From Ciona savignyi (taxonomy: Eukaryota > Chordata > Ascidiacea > Phlebobranchia > Cionidae): a stretch of 64,000 nt of DNA. The DNA is taken from assembly GCA_000149265.1 (NCBI GenBank), contig CH003424.1, forward strand, positions 360,690 through 424,689, in the 5' to 3' direction. The notes under the pieces were generated by a model, which did not search any database, was not told where the DNA came from, and worked only from the letters and a program-made list of their open reading frames with translations. Both the position numbers and the translations under genes were made by a program. This document shows, piece after piece, positions 12,411 through 24,500 of the stretch; positions within the stretch are counted from its first letter, which is position 1; the number at the start of each line of letters is the position of its first letter.

Positions 12411-12872
12411 TCAGTATTTGTTAATTCCAAAAAGCCGAACACCATGCAACTGTGGCAACTTTGGCAGCAGGGAAAGCAGCAGAATAATTGTGTTGATGAC
12501 AAAATGGGTGAATTCATATTTGGAGTAGAAACTGGCAAGAATATACAGCACAATTGGAGTGGTCATGAAGAATTTTCTGGCTGCTGTGAATTGCGTGCCA
12601 GAGTCCATCTGTTCCCAATGGGTTGAATATCGATATTTTCCCTGATCCGAGGTTTCAAACGGTGTTCCTTTGATTGTGTGGAGGAATAGATACATTCCAA
12701 CTCCGTGTACGACATTTGTAAGTGTCCATGCAACTGACGTAGTGAACCAAGGCATACTTAGAAGCACAAGGTGCATAAACGCAGTGAGTAGAGCATAAGT
12801 GACCCAAATCCCAGGACTATTCCACACAACTGTGTTAGGATTAGCAACTTGGTTTGTGGTCCCCGTATGCAT
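12411..12872 (-). CDS. ORMDL: ORM1-like (ORMDL) ER membrane protein
   Basis: One uninterrupted coding exon of 153 residues, exactly the usual ORMDL length, from [14 protein letters not shown] to LFGINKY. Family hallmarks are visible: an N-terminal [16 protein letters not shown] stretch, a first membrane pair ([18 protein letters not shown] and [17 protein letters not shown]), the conserved loop [20 protein letters not shown] with the [16 protein letters not shown] motif, and two C-terminal hydrophobic segments. ORMDL proteins sit in the ER membrane and restrain serine palmitoyltransferase, setting the sphingolipid synthesis rate. Whether this is closer to vertebrate ORMDL1, 2 or 3 cannot be told. 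An AG (cttgcag) about 50 bases upstream on the minus strand could be a 5' UTR or spliced-leader acceptor; this is inference. Confidence 0.95.
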   Translation of the reverse strand: MHTGTTNQVANPNTVVWNSPGIWVTYALLTAFMHLVLLSMPWFTTSVAWTLTNVVHGVGMYLFLHTIKGTPFETSDQGKYRYSTHWEQMDSGTQFTAARKFFMTTPIVLYILASFYSKYEFTHFVINTIILLLSLLPKLPQLHGVRLFGINKY

Positions 12873-13078
12873 TTTTAAGTTTTCTTAAACACAAACTTAC
12901 TACAAACATTCGCTCTCTGCAAGGTATTATACTGTTATTTAATACTAAACATAAAATTACAAGTAGAACCAGAATCATATAAATAGTAATGGCATACAAA
13001 AAGTATTCTTTAAGAGAAAAGTAAATGGAAGGAAACACAATAAAATATATATTATGGGGTTATGTTAAATATTTATGG

Positions 13079-13172
13079 CTGTATTTTCAGCTTTAATTAT
13101 AGAAACCAATGTATTTTCAGCTTTAACTATAGAAACCAATGTATTTTCAGCTTTAATAATAGAAAACTTTTG
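13079..13172. repeat. Tandem repeat, three units of about 31 bp
   Basis: Three successive units of tgtattttcagctttaa(t/c)(t/a)atagaaa. The third is slightly diverged and is followed directly by a reverse SINE A. Confidence 0.85.
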
Positions 13173-13445
13173 TTTATCCCTGTGAATGGAAAAATGCAAG
13201 GAGCGTTTACACACAGGCAATCGTCAGATTACCTTGGGCTAACCGTCGGGTTAACAGAGCTATTGTAATGTGTTGTCTATGATTTACATGTTCTTTAAAT
13301 TTGATAAAAGCCATCATTCCACTTAGTTCAGACAATGTCCGTTAAGAGGTGTGCCCAAGTACACAACTTACTAGCTAGGACACAACTTACTAGCTACCAG
13401 TTTCGAACCTGCAATTCTTCGTCTAAAAGGCGATGTACTTAACCA
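13172..13445 (-). repeat. SINE family A, reverse
   Basis: Begins with the reversed tail (ttatccctgtgaatgg) and continues through taccttgggctaaccgtcgg, ttaacagagctattg and gtccgttaag to a reversed head with a degraded B-box (agtttcgaacct). It has a short internal duplication, acacaacttactagcta, near 13362-13396. Confidence 0.8.
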
Positions 13446-13713
13446 TGAAACATTTTTTTCGTGTAGCATTGCCATACTTCTTACTTGATTAGAGAGGTAC
13501 TAATTCTTTTTAGCGTCCCATTCAAACTTTTAAACAAGTGTATATTGTATAGGTCTTCTTTAAAAGTATTATATAACGTAAAATGTTGATTGCTTCTTTA
13601 AAGTTAAACATAAATCAATCAAACTAAAATATTACAGGGAAGGAACAGCGAAAGACATAAAATCTACATAATGTAGCATTACATTATCCAACAAAACTAA
13701 AAAAAATTAGCTA

Positions 13714-13853
13714 ATCCGCCATTTTTTCATTTGCCATCTGCCAGCAGATACAATTTTATTTTTGTTTGCAGATAAAACGCATATGACATTCCCGCTACAA
13801 GCGACGATCTGTCCCATTTTCATGCCGCTACAAGCGATGAAAAATTGGCGGAT
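13714..13853. mobile_element. Short inverted-repeat element (MITE-like)
   Basis: Ends are near-perfect inverted repeats: ATCCGCCATTTTTTCAT on the left, and on the right the complement of ATCCGCCAATTTTTCAT (16 of 17 bases). It is 140 bp long, non-coding, with an internal direct repeat of gctacaagcga. I do not see a convincing target duplication. Confidence 0.6.
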
Positions 13854-14299
13854 CCGGTGAATTTTTGAAGCAACAGGAATTGAATTTAACTAATTTAGGC
13901 GTTTCGACAATTTTCAATGATCGCTGCTTGCGGGGTTGGTTGAAAAAAGGTGTTTTCGACAAGTATCTAAATTTGAACGCAAGAAATTTTGCACACAAGA
14001 GAAAAATATTCTGTAAATAAAATAAACTCCAAGAAAATTATTAAAGGAATACATATATGTATGTAAAATTGATAGGCTATCCTGATGTGTTGTCAACTAC
14101 ATTCCCACATCCCCGTGAATGGAAAAACGAAGGGGGCGTTACCACGCAGGCAATAGTCAGATTAACTCACGCCCATCGTCGAGTTAATAGTATATTGTAG
14201 CATGGTAAAAAGGCTAGGATATTGCAATTGCTATAGTTTGTTGATCAAATTAAATCATTAGGTTCGCACAACTACCGCTAAGTGCCTTACCAACAGTCT

Positions 14300-14480
14300 A
14301 AAGCATGGGGGAGCAACTTCTCCAGTCGGCGGGCTAAATGTGGGAAAATAAAGGCGTTGGTGGGCCGGGTTGTTACTTGAATATTATTTAATATCTTAAA
14401 TATAGGGTATGTTTACATACAGTATGCGGGCCAGTCAAATCCCTTCACGGCCGTATGTTGCCCTTGTGTGGCATAAAGGC
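14300..14480. mobile_element. hAT-like non-autonomous element, degraded copy
   Basis: Aligns with the better preserved element at 45520-45731: both share agcaacttctc/ggcaacttctc at one end, gaatattatttaatatct in the middle, and aatcccttcac...gttgccc at the other end. Confidence 0.6.
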
Positions 14481-14773
14481 TATTTAACTTTTTTACCGGT
14501 CTAAATTTTAAACACATGATGGACTTTTTATATAAAACGGTTTTTATATAAAATTCGGGTATTTGTATCGGTCGTTTTAGCCATGCGGCCACACAACCCT
14601 ACAGTCTAGGCTAGGCCGACACAACGCACGAGGTCGCAGCTGGTTTAATTAAACAAGTTAAAGTTCGTTTAATCAAAACAATCACTACAATTAATATGCA
14701 ATAAAAAAATAAAGTGCAAGTTATTTATTTTTTACTTAGTATTAAACAACAACTTTCCATTGGTTCCGCCCAC

Positions 14774-15060
14774 TAGCTTGTTGGATAAGTGCGTTTACCT
14801 TTTAGCCGAAGGGTTGCAGATTCGGAACTGATCGATAGCAAATGAGTTATGTCCTTGGGCAAGGTACATAACGGACATCGCCTGAACCCAGTGGAATGAT
14901 AGGTTCTACTAAATTAAAGGGCCATTTGAATCATACTTAACGCATTGCAAAATTTTCCGTAAACCGATGGTGGGCGCGAGGTAATCTGACGATTTCCCGT
15001 ATGAGAATGCAACCATGTCTTTTCCCATTCACTGGTTTAAAACGAAAATAGTTTATATCC
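14774..15060 (+). repeat. SINE family A, full length, upstream of the ERdj5 gene
   Basis: Starts tagcttgttggataagtgcg and runs through taacggacatcgcctgaacc and gatggtgggcgcgaggtaat to cttttcccattcactgg. It is followed at about 15205-15330 by a degraded MITE family C copy, so the region just upstream of the ERdj5 first exon is repeat-rich. Confidence 0.85.
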
Positions 15061-15573
15061 ATTGCATCAAGCCCACCTATGCAACAGTGGTTTTACCGGG
15101 CATAAAGACTAGTTGTAATTATTTTCATTTTAATTTGCAAACTTTTATTTCAATCACTCATTAAGTTTTACGGTCACATCTCGCCTTACCTGTATTAATC
15201 AATTTGATTATTAATGCGTTTTAATGACGGTCGTGTCGCGGTTTTTTCCTTCTTTCGATTTTTTTAATATAATTTGTTGCGTATTTCACCTTGGAAATGA
15301 AAAATAATCAACCGTGGGAAAATTCGTGACGAATGCGGATGCACACGACATGTGAATTTGAAGTTTGAACCGGTTTGTTGTGTATACGTCAATCAGCTGG
15401 AGCTGGACTATGTCTGGTATTGTAGAATGTTCGATCGTTTCCGTATTTATACAGCTGTTCATACAGCCAATTCGCAGAATTTTTAAAATACCATGATTGA
15501 ATGTAACTAAACAACTACATTTGGCAGTAGTCTTTGTCTTTATGTAAATACGCTGCGTTTTTAATGTAAGATC

Positions 15574-18500
15574 ATGAAACCGCCGGTTTTAAAACTTGGA
15601 GGTATTTTATGCATTTTTATATTCTGTATAAATTATTGTTTGGCCGAGGATTATTACGAAGTTTTGGGAATTTCAAAAGATGCATCTCTTAAAGAAATTC
15701 GAAAAGCATTTAAGAAATTGGCGCTTACAATGCATCCCGATAAAAACCCAGTAAGTTTCAATTGCTTTTAAAATTTAGACAATTTTGGCCTTTTTTATGT
15801 AAGTTTTTTTGTTTAAATTATTGCTTTAAAACTTAATATAATTACTTATTGATCAAATACGGTATAAGAAATATTTCCAAGTGTCTTTCTAGATGGCAAT
15901 TTAGGATAGAATATTTATTTTTATCCCTGTGAATGGGAAAACTTAGTGGGTTACCACACTGGAAATCGTCAGATAACCTCGCGACCACCGTCGGTCTACT
16001 GGAGCTATTGCGGTGTGCTGTGTATGATTGAGACATTCCTTTAATTTGGTAGATCCAATTTATCTACTAGGTTCAGGCAATGTCCGTTAAGTGCCTTGCG
16101 CAAGGACACAACCGACTAGCTAGCTACTAGTTAGCGAACCTGATAAGATATTGATAGGTATTTCTTAGGATGTAAACCTGTATTGGTAGAGCTGGATAAA
16201 TGCCACTTTTTAGTTTAACATATTATACGCATAACACTAAAAGGGAGGGAAATTGCTCACTAAAAATATGCAATCTAAGTTTTCCAAAAACTCATCTCCC
16301 TTACACTAACCCTATCTTCCTCTTCTTTATTTAAGTGAGAACTTTCTCTCTTACTCCCTCCTCTTCCCCTCCTTTTAAATTTTGCCCCATTAAACTGGGT
16401 TAAGTTGATATCTGGAAAGTGCGTTGTTACTTGACACAACTGACTAGCTAAGGGATGGTTTCGATCCCACCTTCTTTCGGCTGACAGTCCAACACACTAC
16501 CTGTTAGCTAAATTGCCATTCTATTAAATCAGCCTCTATCATTTCAATTTAATTTCATTTATCCAACTTTCAAGTTTCGTAGTAACCCCCCCAAAAATAG
16601 TACAAATCAAATTAATAATTTAAGTAATATAATTTTATATATTCAAATTGACACCATAATAATATTTAAATAAGAATTTTAGTCGAGACGGCACTAATAA
16701 AACCCTATTTTCCTTCAGCATGATGCTGAAGCACATAATAAGTTTGTGAAAATCAACGGGATATATGAGGTGCTGAAGGATGAGGATTCGAGGAAGAAAT
16801 ACGACAAATATGGGGAGGAGGGATTGAAGGATAAGGGACCTGGAGGGGGAAGATACGAGAGTTACAACTACTACAGGGATGAATTTGGTGGGTGGGATGA
16901 TCAATTTAAGTATTTTGTGTATATGTACAATTGAATAGTAATTACGTTCTTCATAATATTGAAAAGTATAAACAAAATACTTGTCTATACACACTATAAT
17001 TATTGTGCATTGAAAGTATTATAGTTTTTTGATCATAACTTTGCTTTAGATTATATATTCACTCTAATTTTTAGATAACCCTATATCCCCAGTCTAGTTG
17101 CTAAAGCTATTAGATTGTTAAAAATTAGCTTTAATTTTATGGGAATTAGATTCCACTGGATTAAATGTTTGTAATGAAATTCTGTCGTAATAGCTATAAC
17201 CTTGTTAGTTTACCAGTAGTGTAAAAATTAATCATATAAAAAAATTAAAAAAATCTGCATGTTGATATGATTGGTACTACCGTGGTCCTGCCATACCAAT
17301 GAAGTGTTGGTATGGTTATACTGTCTAATTGTCAGTTTAAATCATTATGTTTGAGTTATTTTAACCCAATTTCAGCTTAATTAAGGAGGTGCCTTTAATT
17401 ACTACAGGATCGGTTGGAGCGCTTGAAACCATTACTCTAAATTTAGCCCTTAAAGCCATCCAAGCGATCCTTTAGTAATTAGTTAGAGGTAACATAGTAT
17501 TAGAGGTGCAATTTAAAAAGTAAGGATGTATTTTGCACCCATGGCACCCAGAACTTTACGCCTATTACTGTACCACACAGACCAGATAGTTGAAATAAAT
17601 CATTATGATCACCAGGTATTTACGATGATGATCCTGAGGTCGTAACATTGGATGGAAGTGACTTCGGTTTGTATAGAAACTTCATTATTTTTATTTAACA
17701 CACCATAGATAGTTTTTCTTTTAAGTTCAATCAATGAATGAGCAAGTATGGAGCTAGGGATATAATGGAATTTGTACTTATTTTTATACCACATTGTAAT
17801 GGCATTGGGTTCAATATTACTACAATGTAGGGCCTACATTGTAGGCGGAATGGGGAGATTTTCCGATTTCTTTTTACCAACCTTTTACATGTTAGTTAAA
17901 TATGTTTAAAATAATTAATTTCTTGAAACAGGTGATAGTATTATGCAATGTGTGGGTATATTAAACATTTGTTAATTTATACACAGAACCTGCTTGCTTT
18001 TTACATGCGGTGAATTTTACCCCACCATTTATTGGGTGGCATTTAAGTTCTGCTGAATAGCTTGGTGGGTTAGTGCATGACCGTTCAGCCGTGGAGTTAC
18101 AGGTTTAAAATTCTCCAAAGTCGGCTGTGTCCTTGAAGGCACTTAAATGACGTTGCCTGAACCCAGCGGATTGATAGGTTCTACTAAATTGGAGGAACGT
18201 GTCAATTATACACAACATTTAATATACGGCAATAGCTCCAGTAACCCGAATGTGGGTGCGAGGTGATCTGACGATTGCCTGTGTATCAACGCCCACAGTG
18301 TTTTACATTCTCAGTAATAAAATAAGAACATCCATATTCATCGGAAATATCCTCCCCATTCACCCCCCGATCCACCACAGATGCAGCAGTGAAATCCGGG
18401 GAAGTTTGGTTCGTTAACTTCTACTCCCCACGTTGTTCCCACTGCCATGACCTCGCTCCAACGGTGATTTTACTTTTATATTTTATTCGAAAACTTTTAA

Positions 18501-21500
18501 GTGTTAGAATTTACAATATAAAAATTGGTAATAAATTTTCATAAACGTTTAAATAATTTTACATTTTACTTATTTCAATAACTTGGGTTTGTTAAAAACG
18601 TTTGCTTAAAATGTTTTAAACCAAACCTTAATTTTTAAATTAATATGTATATATATTTAGATATTTTTTTTTTTAAATTTTTTATTAAATATATGAAAAA
18701 ATGTATAATTCAATAAAAAAAGTTTAACTTGACAATGCCCAAGTAAATATTTTTTTATTTTTATGTTTCAATTTTTATATATGTTATATATTGGCCATAT
18801 TCATAGATAACATATATTTTATAAAAATAATGACATTTTGTTTCCTAAAAGTGGAGAAATTTTGCGGAAGAGTTCAGTGGAGTTATAAATATTGGAGCCG
18901 TCAATTGCCACGACAATAGATGGACGTGCAATCAGAAAGGCATACATAGCTATCCCTCATTAATGTTATTGCTTAAAAATCAACGGGTATGGGGCAGCAT
19001 GGGTTGTGTGTGCATGAGCTGCATTTTGCTGATTATCAGTTCGAGTGAAAGGACACTTCTAAAATCTTTGGACCGATATTCTAATTTCTTCTTGTTTTTT
19101 TGGCATAAAATATTATTTTGCATGCAATAATATCTGAATCAATTCAAGAAACAGCTAATGCATGAATCCAATTTTAGAAATCAAGTTTTGCTTTCAGAGA
19201 AAGAACCGTAGGTTAATAACAACCAGGCTCTATCTGCGCTTATTTTTATAACCGTCGGACAGTTGAGATAGAAAATGACAGTGTCAGTTTCTTGAGATGG
19301 GAATTCCTGTAAACACAAATTTAAAACTTAAAAAAAAACAGTTTTTGTCAAAGATTTGATAACGAAATGTGAATACGAAAAGTGGAATACAACTAAAATA
19401 ACCATTAATTTAAAAGAAATATATTTTAGTAGTTCTATAATCTCAATATTGTTATAATATTGAAGGACTATGCAAAAGTAAAATATCAGACTTACAAGTT
19501 TACACAAAAATAAAAACTAGAAATTTAGCTTAGATTTATACAGTTTAAGGAATTGTCACTTTTGGATAGTTACAGAATTTGGTACTGAAGGTAAAAGGTC
19601 AGGAAGGTTGTTTAAACTGAACTTGAAAAGGACATTTTTTACCAGGTCAAGTTTTGATTCCCTGGCAGGCTTGTCACTAAAACCATTCTTGTATACTAAG
19701 ACAATCCGTATATGTATGGGCCATGTTACTCAATTGGCCACAAAAACATAGAAAGAAAATACTTCTTTTTCCGATTTAATACTAATTTTTCATGTTTTTT
19801 CACCTAGTGGCGAGAATTTGCGAAAGAAATGAACGGAATCGTTAACGTTGCTGCCTTAGAGTGTCGAGGTTGTTATATATTATTTCCATTTTAAATCTAA
19901 ATTTATACGAGATGGGTTAGATAGGTTCTACTTTTGTGAACAGCATTTAATGATTACAGCTTATGTTGGTTAAAACTTTTATAGGTTTAAACACTACAGA
20001 ACCCTTACTTTATATGTAAGTTCTGCCAAGTCGACCATAATTTTCATACACATATTCATTCTCTAGGTTAACCTAAGATACCATCAGATTTCACTCATTT
20101 GATATTCTATAACCCCCAACCATTACCCCCCACAAATGATACTCCAAATGAGATTAAGGATTCCAGTGTGTCAAAAACTTACAGTTTGCATTGTACCTTT
20201 GTGTTAAGTCAAATTGCTGATTTACCACCCATAAATTAATTTTCACTACAAATTGCCCCCACTCATATTAACATTATTAGTCCGACATATGACACTAAAG
20301 AAAGGAAACATTGTGTGGTGGGAAATAACATTTAAAACAAAATGACAGTGGTGTTGAATAAATCTACATTCTTCAGTCATCCTGGCTATTAGCATTGAAA
20401 TCTTGTGGACAATATATTTTTTTACACTGATATAACAATAATGAAAATGGTAAATAAACCTACATTGTGCAGATGTGCAGTATCTTTGTGTGTTGAAATC
20501 TTGCTTTTTACTGATATAAGTATTGTTGTTTTTAGGACTGAACTTGATCTTCTGTTTAAAACGAAGGGTCCGATCATTCCCTAACTTATTACTTTACACG
20601 AGAAATAGCACCGAGGTACAATTGGTATAGGGAAAAATTCATTTAAAATGAATTTTTAACATTTTGCAGACTTGAGTTAGAATTTTAGCTTATTAGTATA
20701 GTAATTCATTTTATTATATTGCAGTCTTAGGTCAAAATATAGCTAAAGTTTTATAATTCATGCAGACTTAGGTTATAATTTTAGGTTAACTCCATCTAAA
20801 TGTAGTAACCTTGCATGGTTCAGTCTTTTCTGATTTCCACAAAGCTTATAGTAGTAACTGTGGTAGTAGTAGTAGTACTACTACTAAGTAACACCAGTTT
20901 TATTTGTAATTGTGTTGTTTTAGTTGTTAATATGTTGAATTTAATTAATAAAGAGAAGTAATTTGTTCAATCAGAATAAACATTGTTATTAGGGAAGTAG
21001 TTTGTGATTGGTTGATAACTTGCATGCTTGCTATTATTTCTTTTTGCATGTTAATTTGCATATTCAGCTTTTTTAATATTTTTGCTACTTGCAGTATTGT
21101 ATAATGTGTATTAATAATTTATACCTGTTTTCTAATTGTTTGCTTAATAATTTTTTTGGTTTAAATAAATTTATTTCAAGATGATCATATAACCATATTT
21201 CTCAATAAAAAAGTATCATCTAAAAGATCAATTTTATTTTAAAATTAAACTTTACGTGGAATAAACCTAATTATCCATCCAGCCAATCAAATATATGGGA
21301 GACAGGAGCAAGAAAGACTTGACGCGATTTGTGATGGAACATGTTAATGTGGATGTAAGTTGTATTAGGCGTAACTAACGGGTGCCAGGGGGTGCAAATT
21401 GTACCCTTTGTTGCAAACCATATACTATTAAGCTACCATAAATTGTGGCAAATTGTGGTAGATTATTAATATTAAATGTAATATATTAAGTTAAAGTTGT

Positions 21501-24500
21501 GGTAGGCAGAAACCGAGGGTTGACAGGGGTGCAAACTTCATCCTTAGATCAAAAGCATTTCCATTTCTTCATAGTTGCACCAATATATCCCTGGTCATTA
21601 GTGTGCACTATCACCTACCTACGAATTTAACATTTAAACTAAAAACATTATAACTATAGCAACATAACAAAGCACTTGTACACCATGTTAAACTAGGTTA
21701 CCAGATGTGTAATATGAAAACAAATTACTCTTTTTTTTAATTCAACTTTTCTTGTCTAGATATATGGATACGACGCTCATTTTTTTGTGCAATAACTGAC
21801 AAATAATGGGTTACTTAGTTTTATCCATAATTGTTGAAACACTTCTTAGGCCTTTAACCTGTGTAGTTATAAGATTACATAATGCACATTGTTGGGTGAT
21901 TGGAACCCTTTTGTGAATTTTTTTTTTCATTTTTCGTATTTGCTATGACTGTTGTTACATTGATTCATTTGAATCCACGGGGTAAAGGCAATGTTCATAA
22001 AGTGTCTATGGACACTTTGCAGAAAGTGGTGAGGGTGAAGATCGAACCAAACATCTTCCAATTACAATCATTCTTATCATCTAAACTAGTATTTTTAACC
22101 GTTTTTGAGCTTAAGACACTTGTTCAATCAAAATACCTTGCGGGAAATTGTGTAATGATACAGTAAAAGCAAAAAAGTAATACAGGGCAATGTTAAAGCA
22201 ATAATACATACTGCAACCTTAATTATTATTAGATAATACATACTGCAAACATAATAATTTGCCGATTATGGTCCACAATCGTGCTATCAAGCACATCCCT
22301 GGAACTCAATGTTAAAACCTCCAACACTAATATCCTGATATCCCAGACCATCGATTTATGGGACGGAAACCTGGACACGGAGGTATCGAACCACCAGACT
22401 CTCCCGTGGGTTGTGTCCTTCTGTGGAGGGGATGCGGAGGCACATGAGGATGAGGATGGGGAGATCATCGGGGATTGCCCGTCCCGCATCACCAGGAGGA
22501 AGATGGCTGGATTGCTGGTGAGTCGTGTTGTCTGTTACATGGCTTTCATTCATTCATTAGTATGGGTGGCCCCTGGACCAGGAATCTGGTCAGTGATCTT
22601 CGTGTTGTATATTACAGGACTTCCCAAACTTTTAAGCTCGTGGTATCTTTAAATTTATTAAATTTTCATATGTAAATTTTTTTTGGTCAGTCATTTTTCG
22701 TTGTACATTACATGGCTTTATTCATTCATTCATTAGTATGGGCAACCCCGGGACCAGGAATCTGGTCAGTAATCTTCGCGTTGTATATTACATGGCTTCA
22801 TTTATTCATTTATTAGTATGGGCAGGTCCACTGTAGCGCCGGGACCAGGAATTTGGGCCATAATTACAGGGCTTCCCAAACTTTTAAGTTGGTGACATCT
22901 TTAAATTTATTAAATTTTTTGCGATCCTTTTTTGCGTTTAAAACAGTGCACGGATGTGACACACAATTGGCTATTCAAACGTCGCAATCCATTGTTTTGA
23001 TAATGTGATTAATACGTACACTGTGCATTATGTATGCCACACGGCACAATAAGGAAACTTTCATTTCCCGCTGTGTGCTTCTACACTCATTCTCATTTAT
23101 ACAAGATTACCTAACAGTGATATTTACATAGGGTTAAAAAATTAAGTAAGATTTATGTTTTTCACCCAAAATCTAAAATATTACAATAGATAGAGTAGTT
23201 TGTGTAAAATGTTTGTACTCTTTCCCCAGTTTGGAAAGCCCTGGTATATTACATGTACATGTAGCCATGAAGTATTTTTGTTTTAATAGTTTTTCCATCA
23301 AACTGCCAGGCTATTACTATACCTAAAGGTAGTTTTAGTATGCCAGTGGTCCCCCTTTTTTGTGCCCTACAAATGTGAATGCCTAACTAAATATAATGCT
23401 CCATTATATGGAAATCTGGGCCTGAATTATAAATATAATGCTACACCACCTATCTCTTAAGATTGACTTTGGAAGTTTATTAAATTGCTATAGGGCTTTA
23501 ATTGCTATCGTATGTTAATTACGCTGTTAGCTTTTTAATTTTGTTTGTTAATTTTTAAATAAAAATTGTTTTGTTACAATTTTGATTATAAATTGCATTA
23601 TTATGTAAGAAGTATGTTTAACAGTTTCCTAAAAAAGGAAATCCTGTCAATGAATAAATATTTTTACCTTTTCTCCTGAATTTTTAAATTATATCCTCCC
23701 CAGCGCAATTTAGCCAACGTGGGTTCAGTTGATTGTGGGACTTCCCCCACAATATGCCGCCGTGCTGGGGTGGTGGGTAAAGCCGGGGTTTATTATTTCC
23801 CCCTCGGCACGTTCCCCGACCCCAAGAACAGCGATGCAACCCTTATGTTCGAGTCGCTTGATGCGAGGGAAATTCACGCAGAATTCATGAAGTCCATTAT
23901 GCCTGGTTTGCCCAAAGTATCGTTGAAGAAATTAAAGGTAACGTTATGTCTTCCTTGTGTTGTTCTGGTGGTAACAGTTTTAAAATTTAGCCATGGGCAA
24001 ATCCGGCCAGCCGGGTCTTTTATTCTGGCCAGCCAGATGTTATTGACATGTTGCAAGACTAAATAGCGATGTCACAACTAAATTATGATGTCAAACCTAC
24101 ATGATGACTTATAATATCACAGCTATATTTGTTTGTCATTTGGCGCAACATTGCTTTTTGGTTTTAACCAGTAATACACCGTGGTTCTCAGTTTAAATCA
24201 CCAGCGACATACTATGGGATTGGCGGCTCGATCACTGGGGTGGTATTGTCAGTCTAACTGAAATAGTTTTGACCCCTGTTACAAAAAGTGTGCCCATGCC
24301 TAATATAGCTCTGAGTTTACATAACGTTACTCTTGAACTAATCTCTACTGTTGTTTTTGATAGGTTAGAATATTCATATTTTATCGCCATAGGGGGTGTT
24401 ATCACACAAGCAATATTCAGATTACATCGCGCCCACTGTCGAGTTACCGGAGCTATTGCAGTGTGTTGTGTATAATTGAGACATCCCTTCACAATATTAG

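Noticed and set aside
20855-20886. gtagtagtagtagtactactactac palindrome as a regulatory site
   Set aside because: A short trinucleotide microsatellite that happens to invert; no other support.
21900-22166. 88-codon open frame in ERdj5 intron 6
   Set aside because: No family features, no fitting splice sites, and the ERdj5 reading passes over it from 21354 to 22347 in phase.
22281-22652. 123-codon open frame taken as a gene of its own
   Set aside because: Only 22347-22517 is coding: it is ERdj5 exon 7. The flanks are intron sequence that happens to stay open.
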